From contig NZ_JAKVME010000001.1 of assembly GCF_022483985.1 (NCBI RefSeq), positions 1,426,001 to 1,490,000 on the forward strand: a DNA stretch of 64,000 nucleotides, written 5' to 3'. The position numbers and the translations under genes are program-made. The DNA is from Acetobacter sp. (lineage in GTDB: Bacteria; Pseudomonadota; Alphaproteobacteria; Acetobacterales; Acetobacteraceae). A model generated the notes under the pieces. It was not told the origin of the DNA. It worked only from the letters and a program-made list of their open reading frames with translations, and made no database searches. Below, one piece after another: positions 35,843 to 46,786 of this stretch. Position 1 is the first letter of the stretch; each line of letters opens with the position of its first letter.

Positions 35843-36742
35843 TCAGGTCGGTCCCAGAACGTCCGAAGAAATCTCGATCAGAAAATCCAGAACCGTGCGC
35901 GTGCGCAACGGGAGTGTTCTGGGTCCGGTATGCACTGCATAAAGCGGCATTGGCGGCACTTTCCAGCCGGGAATCACTTCGGCCAGTTCTCCTGTTTCCA
36001 GCAGATGCCTGACCTGAAACTCAGGCAGGAGCCCTACTCCCACTCCCGCCTGCACGGCATGAAGAGCCGCTTCGCTGGAGTTCGCCCTGAACACCGCCGA
36101 CGGCGCAACCACGCTCTCCTCTCCTTCAGGATTGAAGAAATGCCAGTCCTGCCGACCACCCCCGTATGTAAAGACCACACACGGCTCACCAGTCAGATCA
36201 TTGGGATGTTTCAGCGACGATTTCGCCGTAAAATGGCGGGTTGAAGCCACCAGAGACCGCTGCACAGCACCCAGCTTGCGGGCGATCAGCGATCCCTCGG
36301 CAATCTCGCCAACCCGGATGGCGAGGTCCAGCCCTTCCTCCACCAGATCACCAAATCCGTCCCGCATGACGAGTTCGACGGACAGGTCGGGATGCCGGTT
36401 CAGGAGATCCTTGATCCGGTTCGTCAGATACAGACCAAACGCCGTAGTAACACCAAATCTGACAAGACCGGAGACGGAGGCGCGGCGACGACCCAGCACC
36501 GTCTCGGCTGTCTCAAGGATTTCAAGCAGTTCATACGCATGCGGGAGCAGACTGCGACCATCTTCCGTCATCATCAGACTGCGGGTGGTGCGGGCAAACA
36601 GCGTGGTGCCGTAATGCGCTTCCAGCAGGGCGATGTGACGTGAGATGGTCGGCTGGCTGGCTCCTGTTTCGCGGGAAACAGCTGAAAATGAGCCCGTCGC
36701 GGCAACGCGGACAAAGCTGTGAAGAGCAGAAAGAAGGTCCAT
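35843..36742 (-). CDS. LysR-family transcriptional regulator
   Basis: A 299-residue regulator. Winged helix MDLLSALHSFVRVAATGSFS and AVSRETGASQPTISRHIALL, then the effector domain from about residue 90 (VSGLVRFGVTTAFGLYLTNR). The LDLAIRVGEIAEGSLIARKL block is of the CrgA-like subgroup. It ends 6 bases after the stop of the convergent AAA+ cassette gene 3, and no divergent target lies upstream; the next gene on the same strand is the ABC transporter. The target is unknown. Confidence 0.92.
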   Translation of the reverse strand: MDLLSALHSFVRVAATGSFSAVSRETGASQPTISRHIALLEAHYGTTLFARTTRSLMMTEDGRSLLPHAYELLEILETAETVLGRRRASVSGLVRFGVTTAFGLYLTNRIKDLLNRHPDLSVELVMRDGFGDLVEEGLDLAIRVGEIAEGSLIARKLGAVQRSLVASTRHFTAKSSLKHPNDLTGEPCVVFTYGGGRQDWHFFNPEGEESVVAPSAVFRANSSEAALHAVQAGVGVGLLPEFQVRHLLETGELAEVIPGWKVPPMPLYAVHTGPRTLPLRTRTVLDFLIEISSDVLGPT

Positions 36743-36897
36743 CGCGCAATCAGATCAAAGTTGCGCGGCAATCATGAACGTATGTTTATTTATGCACAAT
36801 GCGTTGGAGTGTGAACCGCACATACCAAAAATGCATTGGCCCGAAAGATGCTATTTAAACAGGCATTTCCGTTGAATGATTTACCACTGGGTCGCCA

Positions 36898-36929
36898 GCC
36901 GGGTGCGAAAAAAATCTTTCACACCCGGC
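36898..36929 (-). terminator. Hairpin after the ABC transporter permease
   Basis: GCCGGGTG-c-GAAA (36898-36910) pairs with TTTC-a-CACCCGGC (36917-36929), a 12-bp stem with one mismatch, 11 bases past the permease stop. It likely ends the ABC transporter transcript. The rest of the 197-base gap to the LysR gene is AT-rich promoter-like sequence. Confidence 0.6.
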
Positions 36930-36939
36930 AGTCATCCCG

Positions 36940-38538
36940 TTAACCGCCCCGTCGCTCGCTGACGGCGAGACGGCGTTCAGCCATTCTGGCAAGGCGCACG
37001 AACGGCAGTCCCAGCAGCAGATAGGCCCCACCGACCATCATCCCTGTCCCGAAATAATCGAAATAGGTGGAGGACAGGCGGACATAGGTCTGGCTGAGCT
37101 CCGTCAGGGTGATGATGCTGACCAGCGATGAATCTTTCAGCAAAGAGATGAAGTCGTTGGTCATCACCGGCACCACGACCCGGAAGGCCTGCGGCACGAC
37201 GACATAACGCAGAGCCTGAGCATTCGTCATGTTGAGGGCTGTCGCCGCTTCCATCTGCCCTCGTGCAACCGATTGCAGGCCGGCGCGGTAATTTTCCGCC
37301 TCATACGCCGCATAGTTCAGCCCGAGGCTGATGACACCGGCGACAAAGGGAGAAAGCCGGATGCCGATGCCGGGCAGTCCATAGAAAATGAACAGCACCT
37401 GAATCAGCAGCGGCGTGCCACGGATGATTTCGATATAGAGCGTCGCCAGCGCCGCAGCCCAGGCGGGGCCATATCGCCGCGTCAGCGCCAGAATAAGCCC
37501 TAGCGCCACCGCCAGCACCATCGCACAGGCGGAGACCGCCAGTGTCATGGCAGCGCCCTTACCGATCAGGGGCAGGAAGCTGACATAACGATCAAAACGG
37601 GCTTTCCAGCCCTTGGCCGGGGCTGTGGCGGCGATATAGCGCTCCCATTCGGTCGGGGCGATTCCGGGCTGGCTGTGATCACCGGTCCACGCCGCCATTT
37701 CCGGCGTCCACAGATTCCAGCGCGCCAGAATGCGGTGCAGCGTGCCATCCGCGACCATCGATTTCAGAGCCGTATCGACCTGCTTGCGCAGTTCAACATT
37801 GCCGCCTTTCGGAAACGCGATGCCATAAGAAAGATGACCGACCGGCGGGCCAACGATACGGAAAGCCGGGTCGGATTCGCCGTAATAGAGCGCGATAGGA
37901 CCGTCGATGAGGATCGCGTCGAGGCGCTTGTTGCGAAGATCCTCGAACATGTTCGATTCTTCGTCATAGCCGCGCACGGTGATGTCGTGGCGCTCGCCCA
38001 TCATGCGTTCGGCCAGCGTATCCTTCACCGTGCCGATGACATGGCCACCCAGACGTTCGTAAGAATCAAGACCGGCCTGATCGCGGCGCACGACGATACG
38101 CTCGGAGGTCATGTAGTAAGGCTGGCTGAAATCGACTGCCTCGATATGCTCCGGCGTCATTTCGATGCCGCAGATGACCATCAGATAGAAATTGCGCTCA
38201 AGACCGGGGATCAGACCATCCCAGTCATTCTGCACGAACTGCGCCTCACGTCCCAGACGGCGGCCGATTTCCTCCATGATGTCATATTCGTAACCGCTGA
38301 TACGGTTTTCGTCGGAGGGATCGTGGAAAGTGTAAGGCACGTTGGAAGTACCGTCAGCACCCCACTTCATAATCGTGGAAGACGGGTCGGTCGCTGCGGG
38401 CGTCGTTACCGGCTCCGGCTGGGACTGCTCCGCGGCGGGAGTGCCTTCAGCCCACGCCGAAGCGCCTTGGAAAGCGAACCCAACGACAGCGAAACCGACC
38501 AGAAAGCGCGCACGAAGCCGCGAAAGAACGGAAGTCAT
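36940..38538 (-). CDS. Polar amino-acid ABC transporter, fused binding protein and permease
   Basis: A 532-residue fusion. A signal peptide (cleavage near AWAEG) precedes a periplasmic amino-acid binding domain (about 55-275: YTFHDPSDENRISGYEYDIM, DGLIPGLERNFYLMVICGIE, GTVKDTLAERM, GIAFPKGG), followed by a HisM/GlnP-type permease (about 310-525: GAAMTLAVSACAMVLAVALG, IEIIRGTPLLIQVLFIFYGL, the EAA loop GQMEAATALNMTNAQALRYV). Such fusions occur in several phyla and tether the receptor to its channel. Its ATG overlaps the stop of the ATPase gene (ATGA), so the two are coupled. Confidence 0.9.
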   Translation of the reverse strand: MTSVLSRLRARFLVGFAVVGFAFQGASAWAEGTPAAEQSQPEPVTTPAATDPSSTIMKWGADGTSNVPYTFHDPSDENRISGYEYDIMEEIGRRLGREAQFVQNDWDGLIPGLERNFYLMVICGIEMTPEHIEAVDFSQPYYMTSERIVVRRDQAGLDSYERLGGHVIGTVKDTLAERMMGERHDITVRGYDEESNMFEDLRNKRLDAILIDGPIALYYGESDPAFRIVGPPVGHLSYGIAFPKGGNVELRKQVDTALKSMVADGTLHRILARWNLWTPEMAAWTGDHSQPGIAPTEWERYIAATAPAKGWKARFDRYVSFLPLIGKGAAMTLAVSACAMVLAVALGLILALTRRYGPAWAAALATLYIEIIRGTPLLIQVLFIFYGLPGIGIRLSPFVAGVISLGLNYAAYEAENYRAGLQSVARGQMEAATALNMTNAQALRYVVVPQAFRVVVPVMTNDFISLLKDSSLVSIITLTELSQTYVRLSSTYFDYFGTGMMVGGAYLLLGLPFVRLARMAERRLAVSERRGG

Positions 38539-39329
38539 GCCGAGGCTCCCAGAAGAAAGCGTCGCGTCCGGGGATCGCGCGGGTTGTCATACATCTCGTC
38601 AGGGTCGCCGATCTCGATGATCTCGCCACCATCCATGAACACGATCTTGTCGGAGGCGGCGCGGGCGAAACTCATGTCATGGGTCACGACAATCTGCGTC
38701 ATGCCTTCCCGGTCCAGCGCCCGCATGACTTCGAGCACTTCTTCCGCCACACGCGGATCGAGCGCGGAAGTCGGTTCGTCATAAAGCATCACATCGGGAC
38801 GCATGGCGAGCGCGCGGGCAATGGCCGCACGCTGCTGCTGGCCGCCGGACAGCGTGGCCGGATAACGCAGGCACGCCGCCTCAAGACCGACCTTGGCGAG
38901 CAGTTCACGCGCTTCTGCCTCGGCGACTGCGGGCGAAACCTTCTTCACGACACGCGGGGCAAGCATCACGTTGTCGAGCACGGTGCGATGCGGGAAAAGA
39001 TTGAACGACTGGAACACCATACCGACATGCGCGCGCAATCTGTGCGCCAGCGCTTCGTCGGAAGCTTTCCAGGGGCCACTTGAACGCCGGATGCTGTCAT
39101 CAGCGATCGTCACAGTGCCTTCGTCGGGAATTTCCAGGAAATTCAGACACCTCAGAAAGGTTGATTTCCCGCATCCCGAAGGACCGATGATCGAGATGAG
39201 CTCTCCCCGTTCAACGGTCAGAGACACTCCATTGAGCACCTTGTTTGAATCGAACGATTTACTGATCGATTCAGCGCAAAGGACCGTTTCTACACAAAAG
39301 GCTGGCCCGGAATTATCCGGACCAGCCAT
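38535..39329 (-). CDS. Amino-acid ABC transporter ATP-binding protein (GlnQ type)
   Basis: A 264-residue ABC ATPase powering the fused transporter. Walker A GPSGCGKS, Q-loop FQSFNLFPHRTVLDNV, signature LSGGQQQR, Walker B DVMLYDEPTSALDP and H-loop VVTHDM are all present. The only standard start before the first strand is the ATG at 39329, but codons 2-10 form one arm and loop of the aconitase terminator hairpin (39300-39327). No clear Shine-Dalgarno precedes it. So expression may depend on read-through, or the real start is unusual. Confidence 0.9.
   Translation of the reverse strand: MAGPDNSGPAFCVETVLCAESISKSFDSNKVLNGVSLTVERGELISIIGPSGCGKSTFLRCLNFLEIPDEGTVTIADDSIRRSSGPWKASDEALAHRLRAHVGMVFQSFNLFPHRTVLDNVMLAPRVVKKVSPAVAEAEARELLAKVGLEAACLRYPATLSGGQQQRAAIARALAMRPDVMLYDEPTSALDPRVAEEVLEVMRALDREGMTQIVVTHDMSFARAASDKIVFMDGGEIIEIGDPDEMYDNPRDPRTRRFLLGASA
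39293..39327 (-). terminator. Intrinsic terminator after aconitase, inside the ABC ATPase 5' end
   Basis: On minus, GGCTGGTCCGG and CCGGGCCAGCC (39300-39327) form an 11-bp stem with one G-U and a 6-base loop, followed by TTTTGTG. It lies 33 bases after the acnA stop and covers codons 2-10 of the ATPase frame. Confidence 0.8.
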
Positions 39330-39360
39330 TTTGCCATCGTCATGAAAAGACGGAGTTGTA

Positions 39361-42054
<2,694 letters not shown>

Positions 42055-42286
42055 AAAAAATCCCTCCGCGACAACAGCATCCCGCTGGTATGTCGAACCG
42101 GTAGCACCTCCAGCAAGCACGGAGGAAGCGCCTTCACCCGGGAAGAGTCCCGAGCCACCGGCTTGATCTCTGATCGGTGCTAGAACATACCGGGAGTACA
42201 TCCACGCACAAGCGCACCGATGACCACAAGAGCGCGAGCAGAGCGAAAAACTCTTTTCCTGTGGTCACAAACAGGAGAATAGACCC

Positions 42287-42943
42287 ATCCCGGACACCGC
42301 CTCTTTTTCCGCCACGCTTGAAGCACGGAACATCACGGTCTTCCGTGGCGAGCGCCTTGTGCTTGATCAGGTCAGCCTTTCCCTTTCGGCAGGCGAGGCG
42401 ATGATCCTGACCGGACCGAATGGCGCGGGCAAAAGTACCCTGATGCGTGTACTCGCGGGGTTGAGAAAACCTGACTCTGGTGAACTTCTGTGGCAGGGCG
42501 AGAATGTCTTCTCCGACCGCATGGCCTATGCCCACAATATTGCCTATCTCGGCCATCAGGACGCCCTGAAGCCGGGCCTGACCCTGACGGAGAATCTGTC
42601 CGTCTTCGCGCATGGCGTCTCTCTCCATGAAGCATTCGACAGCTTCGATCTGCGTCCGCTGGCTGACACACCCGTACGACTGTTTTCCGCCGGGCAGAAA
42701 CGCCGCGCGGCACTGGCTCGCGTGCTTCTCGCGCAGGCTCCTCTCTGGCTGCTGGACGAACCAAGTCTCGGGCTGGACGTCCACTCCGTCGAGCGCCTTG
42801 GCGAAGCGTTCCGTCACCACCGGCAAAAGGGCGGCATGATCATCATCACCACTCATGTCCCTCTGCCTCTTGAGAATGCGCGTCACCTGACTCTTGCCGG
42901 TGTGCCGGTAGAGGAATGGGCCGGGGAGTTCATCGACGCATGA
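42287..42943 (+). CDS. ccmA: Cytochrome c biogenesis ATP-binding export protein CcmA (non-standard start)
   Basis: ATPase of the CcmAB haem-handling complex. Walker A GPNGAGKS, signature-like LFSAGQKRR, Walker B PLWLLDEPSLGLD and H-loop TTHVPL are present. The first strand, LEARNITVFRGERLVLDQVS, lies upstream of the first standard start (GTG at 42359). In that frame back to the stop at 42221 there is no ATG, GTG, TTG or CTG. AGGAG (42273-42277) sits 9 bases before an in-frame ATC (42287) giving (I/M)PDTASFSATLEARN. I therefore place the start at this ATC; a GTG start would lose a beta strand. It overlaps ccmB by an ATGA. Confidence 0.88.
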   Translation: MPDTASFSATLEARNITVFRGERLVLDQVSLSLSAGEAMILTGPNGAGKSTLMRVLAGLRKPDSGELLWQGENVFSDRMAYAHNIAYLGHQDALKPGLTLTENLSVFAHGVSLHEAFDSFDLRPLADTPVRLFSAGQKRRAALARVLLAQAPLWLLDEPSLGLDVHSVERLGEAFRHHRQKGGMIIITTHVPLPLENARHLTLAGVPVEEWAGEFIDA

Positions 42944-43608
42944 CGCGCCTTTTTCTTGGAATCATCGAGCGTGATCTGCGTCTGGCACTGCGTCACGGGG
43001 CGGACACGCTTGGAGCGGTTCTGTTTTTCATTCTCGTGGGCGCGCTGTTTCCTCTGGCGCTTGGCCCCTCGCCCGAACTGCTGCGGCGCATGGCTCCGGG
43101 CGTCATCTGGGTCTGCGCCCTGCTCGCTGCGCTACTGCCGCTTGATCGTCTCTTCGGCTCGGAACTGGAAGATGGGTCACTGGACCACCTGCTTCTGACC
43201 GGGCTCCCTCCTTCTCTTGTCGCTCTGGCCAAAATGACGGCGCACTGGCTGACGACGGGCCTGCCGCTTCTGATCGCCGCCTTTCCGATGGCGGTCATGC
43301 TCAATCTGCCGACACATACTTTTCCTGCTCTGATGGCGGGCCTGATCCCCGGCACCATCGCCCTGTCGCTCTTTGGCGGCATGGCGGCATCTATTGTGCT
43401 CGGCGCCAGACGTGGTGGCGTCCTGCTGCCGCTGCTTGTGCTGCCTCTCGTCACGCCTGTTCTGATTTTTGGCGCGGCGGCCGTCGATTCCGCCCGCAGT
43501 GGTCTGGTCTGGGCGCCAGATATGGAACTGCTTCTGGCTATTCTTGCCGGAGCATTCCCACTTTGCCCGCTGGCAGCCGGTGCGGGATTACGGGCCGCGG
43601 TGGAATAG
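42940..43608 (+). CDS. ccmB: Haem exporter protein CcmB
   Basis: Six-helix membrane partner of CcmA (222 aa) in system I cytochrome c maturation. It begins MTRLFLGIIERDLRLALRHG and continues ADTLGAVLFFILVGALFPLA, GPSPELLRRMAPGVIWVCAL and LDRLFGSELEDGSLDHLLLT, typical CcmB blocks. The ATG overlaps the ccmA stop. ccmC, which usually follows, is not here: the next gene is convergent. The other ccm genes must be elsewhere. Confidence 0.94.
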   Translation: MTRLFLGIIERDLRLALRHGADTLGAVLFFILVGALFPLALGPSPELLRRMAPGVIWVCALLAALLPLDRLFGSELEDGSLDHLLLTGLPPSLVALAKMTAHWLTTGLPLLIAAFPMAVMLNLPTHTFPALMAGLIPGTIALSLFGGMAASIVLGARRGGVLLPLLVLPLVTPVLIFGAAAVDSARSGLVWAPDMELLLAILAGAFPLCPLAAGAGLRAAVE

Positions 43609-43688
43609 AGAACGGTTTTTCAGGGCAGACCCAGTCTGGCTGGCCACATTCAAACCTAGAAAATAGCAGATAAACAACGCGTTAGATG

Positions 43689-43720
43689 AGTTCCACCGGA
43701 TCCAGAGATTCAGTGGAACT
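43689..43720. terminator. Hairpin between convergent ccmB and CNNM/CBS gene
   Basis: AGTTCCAC (43689-43696) and GTGGAACT (43713-43720) are perfect 8-bp arms; the interior adds five more pairs after one mismatch, leaving a CAGA loop. It is followed on plus by GCCTTAATTTT. Shares TTCAGTGGAA with the hairpin at 11592-11619. Confidence 0.55.
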
Positions 43721-43723
43721 GCC

Positions 43724-45013
43724 TTAATTTTCCGCCAGCGCCTGCCGACTCGCTTTAACACGGGTCACACGACGCCCTTCCATCTCCAGCACCTCAAACA
43801 GCCAGCCGGAGAAAACAACCTTATCCGCCACAGCGGGCACGCGACGCAGCAGGGCGAGAATCAGACCGCCCAGCGTGTGATAATCCCCCTCACCCGGCAG
43901 ATCGCCCAAGCCAAGCCGGTCCTTCACCTCATCGGCGGGCTCTGACCCTTCAAGAATCACAATGTCACCGGGTTTGACTGACAGCAGGGTGTGCTGACCA
44001 TGCTCGTTGACCTCACCGACAATCGCATCGAACAGGTCGGAAGCAGTCACGACTCCCTCGAACGAACCGTATTCATCCACAACGAGAGCGATACCCAGCG
44101 GGATCGAGCGCATCCGTTCGAGCATATCCAGCGCGGAAATAGAGTCGGGCACGACCACCGGCTGCCTGAGTCCTGCTTCGATCGACACCGGCATCCCGTC
44201 GAGCAGGCGGTCCAGCATGTCGCTGGCCAGAATCACGCCGACCGGATTGTCCACTCCGCCCTCGCAGACGACCAGCCGGGAGAAAGTGGTCGCGCGCAGC
44301 GTGGATACCAGTACGTCACGCGGCGCATGGCGCTCGATCCAGATGATCTCGTTACGGGGCGTCATGATGGCCCGGACGGGCCGGTCCGCCAGACGCAGAA
44401 GACGTTCGATCATCGTCCGCTCTTCATGCTCCAGCACACCGGACTGGGCTCCTTCAAGCAGGACAGCCCGCAACTCCTCTTCGGTCAGTGTCTGGCGATC
44501 CGCCACTGACACCCGAAGAAACTTCAGCACCAGATCGGAGGACAATCTGAGAAACCAGACAAAAGGCCGTGCGATCTTGCCCAGCATGTCCAGAGGCCAT
44601 GCAAGAGCTGCCGCAATCGTTTCCGGATGCTGGAGCGCAAGCTGTTTGGGCACCAGTTCACCCAGCACAAGCATGAGGCCAGTGATCGCGAACACGACCA
44701 CCACCATGGAAATATCCTCGGCAAACGGCTTCAGTGCCGGAAACTGGGCCAGCCAGGGCGTCAGGGCCGCTTCAATCTTCACGCCGCCGAAGGTGCCTTC
44801 CAGAATCGACACCAGCGTCATGCCGATCTGCACCGTCGGCAGAAAGCGCTGCGGATCATCCGCCAGCTTCAGCGCCCGCTCAGCTCCTCTCACCCCCTGA
44901 CTCTGAAGCATCACGAGCCGGGGCCGTTTCAGTGAAATCAGCGCCAGTTCGCCCATGGCGAACACGCCGTTCAGTATGACGAGCAGCAGAATAATCAGAA
45001 TGGAAACAGTCAT
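43724..45013 (-). CDS. CNNM/CorC (hemolysin-related) membrane protein with CBS pair
   Basis: A 429-residue inner-membrane protein, probably involved in divalent cation (Mg2+) efflux or tolerance. The DUF21/CNNM domain has helices from residue 3 (VSILIILLLVILNGVFAMGE, then LALISLKRPRL), the VSILEGTFGGVKIEAAL segment and GLMLVLGELVPKQLALQHPE. Two CBS domains follow (about 205-330, with RAIMTPRNEIIWIERHAP and LVVDEYGSFEGVVTASD), then a CorC/HlyC domain (about 345-425). Function is by family only; the hemolysin name is historical. It lies downstream of hpnH past a terminator. Confidence 0.9.
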   Translation of the reverse strand: MTVSILIILLLVILNGVFAMGELALISLKRPRLVMLQSQGVRGAERALKLADDPQRFLPTVQIGMTLVSILEGTFGGVKIEAALTPWLAQFPALKPFAEDISMVVVVFAITGLMLVLGELVPKQLALQHPETIAAALAWPLDMLGKIARPFVWFLRLSSDLVLKFLRVSVADRQTLTEEELRAVLLEGAQSGVLEHEERTMIERLLRLADRPVRAIMTPRNEIIWIERHAPRDVLVSTLRATTFSRLVVCEGGVDNPVGVILASDMLDRLLDGMPVSIEAGLRQPVVVPDSISALDMLERMRSIPLGIALVVDEYGSFEGVVTASDLFDAIVGEVNEHGQHTLLSVKPGDIVILEGSEPADEVKDRLGLGDLPGEGDYHTLGGLILALLRRVPAVADKVVFSGWLFEVLEMEGRRVTRVKASRQALAEN

Positions 45014-45045
45014 GGCATCCGAACGCAGGGAGCTGGGGCAAAAAG

Positions 45046-45078
45046 AAAAAAGGGGCAGAACCCATCGGTTCCGCCCCC
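45046..45078 (-). terminator. Intrinsic terminator after hpnH
   Basis: On minus, GGGGCGGAACC and GGTTCTGCCCC (45052-45077) form an 11-bp stem with one G-U and a 4-base loop, followed by TTTTTTC. It lies about 40 bases past the hpnH stop. Confidence 0.88.
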
Positions 45079-45115
45079 ATATAATGCAGTCTGTGCCGAT
45101 TATCTAACGCGCAGT

Positions 45116-46312
45116 TCAATCCGCGGCGTCAGCAGGGACAGCCTTCTCCGCGGCCGAAGCGCTGACCACGGTCGTAACACGTGGCGGCTTGGCCGGCTTC
45201 TTGCGGGCAACGATTTCTTCCAGCTTTTCCTCGACCTGCTCGGAATAGTTGTACTGAGCAGGGCGCTGGTTCGCCAGCGAGATTTCCGGCGCCATCGGCT
45301 TCTCGGTTTCAGGTCCGAACAGCGCAACCTTGGCGATATGCCACGGACGCTTCACCGCATCCATGACAGCCGTGGATTCATAGCCGGAATGGACCATGCA
45401 GTCGGCGCACTTTTCATAGTTGCCCGTGCCGTAGTCATCCCACTTGGTGTCGTTCATCAGTTCGTTGAACGACTTGGCATAGCCTTCACCCAGCAGATAG
45501 CACGGACGCTGCCAGCCGAACACGTTGCGGAGCGGCTTGCCCCACGGTGTGCAGTGATAGGTCTCGTTGCCAGCAAGGAAGTTCAGGAACAGCGGCGACT
45601 GCGTGAAGCGCCACTTGTGCCCCTTGCCGAGACGGAAAATCTCACGGAACAACTGCTTCGTCTTCTGACGGTTCAGGAAGTGCTCCTGATCCGGCGCACG
45701 CTCATAGGCATAGCCCGGCGCGGTCATGATGCCGTCCACGCCCATGGCCATCACTTCATCGAAGAAGGACGCCACCCGCTTGGGGTCCGCACCGTCGAAC
45801 AGGGTGCAGTTGATGGAGACACGGAAACCACGCGCCTTGGCTTTCTTGATCGCCGCGACAGCACGCTCGTACACGCCTTCCTGACAGACGGACGCGTCAT
45901 GCATGTCCTTGTCGCCGTCAAGATGAACGTCCCATGAGAAGAACGGGTTCGGCTCGAAATCGTCCATCTTCTTCTCAAGAAGAAGGGCATTCGTGCAGAG
46001 ATAGACATATTTCTTGCGGTCGATCAGCGCCCGGACGATTTCCGGCATCTCCTTGTGAAGGAGAGGCTCGCCGCCAGCGATAGCGATAACCGGCGCACCG
46101 GCCTCGGCATCCGCGTCAAGACATTCCTGAAGGCTCAGACGCTGGTTCAGGATAGCCGCCGGATAGTCGATCTTGCCACAGCCCGCGCAGGCGAGGTTGC
46201 AGCGGAACAACGGCTCCAGCATCAGCACGAGGGGATAACGCTGCCTGCGGGTAATATGCTGCTTCACAACATACGCGCCGACCCGGACAGCCTGCATCAA
46301 AGGTACCGCCAT
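45116..46312 (-). CDS. hpnH: Adenosyl-hopene transferase HpnH (radical SAM)
   Basis: Radical SAM enzyme (398 aa) that joins a 5'-deoxyadenosyl group to hopene, the first step of C35 hopanoid side-chain synthesis. The cluster motif CNLACAGC lies in LEPLFRCNLACAGCGKIDYP; IAGGEPLLHKEMPEIVRAL, YVYLCTNALLL and HLDGDKDMHDASVCQEGVY match the family. It starts MAVPLMQAVRVGAYVVKQHI at 46312, with GAGGAG nine bases upstream. A Lys/Ala-rich tail ends the protein. It is divergent from dxs and the other hopanoid genes across 474 bases. Confidence 0.95.
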   Translation of the reverse strand: MAVPLMQAVRVGAYVVKQHITRRQRYPLVLMLEPLFRCNLACAGCGKIDYPAAILNQRLSLQECLDADAEAGAPVIAIAGGEPLLHKEMPEIVRALIDRKKYVYLCTNALLLEKKMDDFEPNPFFSWDVHLDGDKDMHDASVCQEGVYERAVAAIKKAKARGFRVSINCTLFDGADPKRVASFFDEVMAMGVDGIMTAPGYAYERAPDQEHFLNRQKTKQLFREIFRLGKGHKWRFTQSPLFLNFLAGNETYHCTPWGKPLRNVFGWQRPCYLLGEGYAKSFNELMNDTKWDDYGTGNYEKCADCMVHSGYESTAVMDAVKRPWHIAKVALFGPETEKPMAPEISLANQRPAQYNYSEQVEEKLEEIVARKKPAKPPRVTTVVSASAAEKAVPADAAD

Positions 46313-46786
46313 TACGCTCTGCTCCTCAGGTCGGCGCCTGCACCGACATCCAATCAAGTTGCGGACATAATATGGCCATGTCCGGAAAGAAGAATAGAAA
46401 CCGTCTCGTGGCTCAGGCCTGCAGACAAGTCATGGCGCGTGTGTGCATCTACGGCACCACGCATTCGGATTGATGCCTATATAATAACCGCCTTCCCGCG
46501 CTCAAGTGCAGATTGACGATCTGTTGCAATAAGACCACACCAACAGGCCATTCGGAAAACGACCCTTGCAACGCACACTGAAACACGACCAAGCAGGCCA
46601 GACTTTTTTTATCGATCCGACGTTTTGTTTGTCTGCAACCACATGGGTCTCATGAGCCCGAACACCTGTCATGTCGCCGGACATCACCCTGTCAGCGGCC
46701 ATGCGAACACCTTGAAACACAGGCGTTTCAACGACTCACACAGACGAGCCTGTCGGCGATACACAGACGATGGATGTGACTAGATC
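46313..46786. other. Divergent hpnH-dxs control region
   Basis: 474 bases with no gene that I can support; a frame at 46502-46720 (minus) has no family likeness. It holds the probable hpnH promoter and a perfect inverted repeat TTGAAAC-N6-GTTTCAA (46712-46731), 56 bases before dxs, that could be an operator. Confidence 0.5.
46478..46505 (-). promoter_or_regulatory. Probable hpnH promoter
   Basis: Minus strand TTGAGC (46500-46505) and TATATA (46478-46483) with a 16-base spacer resemble a sigma-70 promoter, giving an hpnH leader of about 160 bases. Confidence 0.4.

Noticed and set aside
46502..46720. 72-codon minus-strand frame in the hpnH-dxs gap
   Set aside because: Covers the probable hpnH promoter region and has no family likeness.
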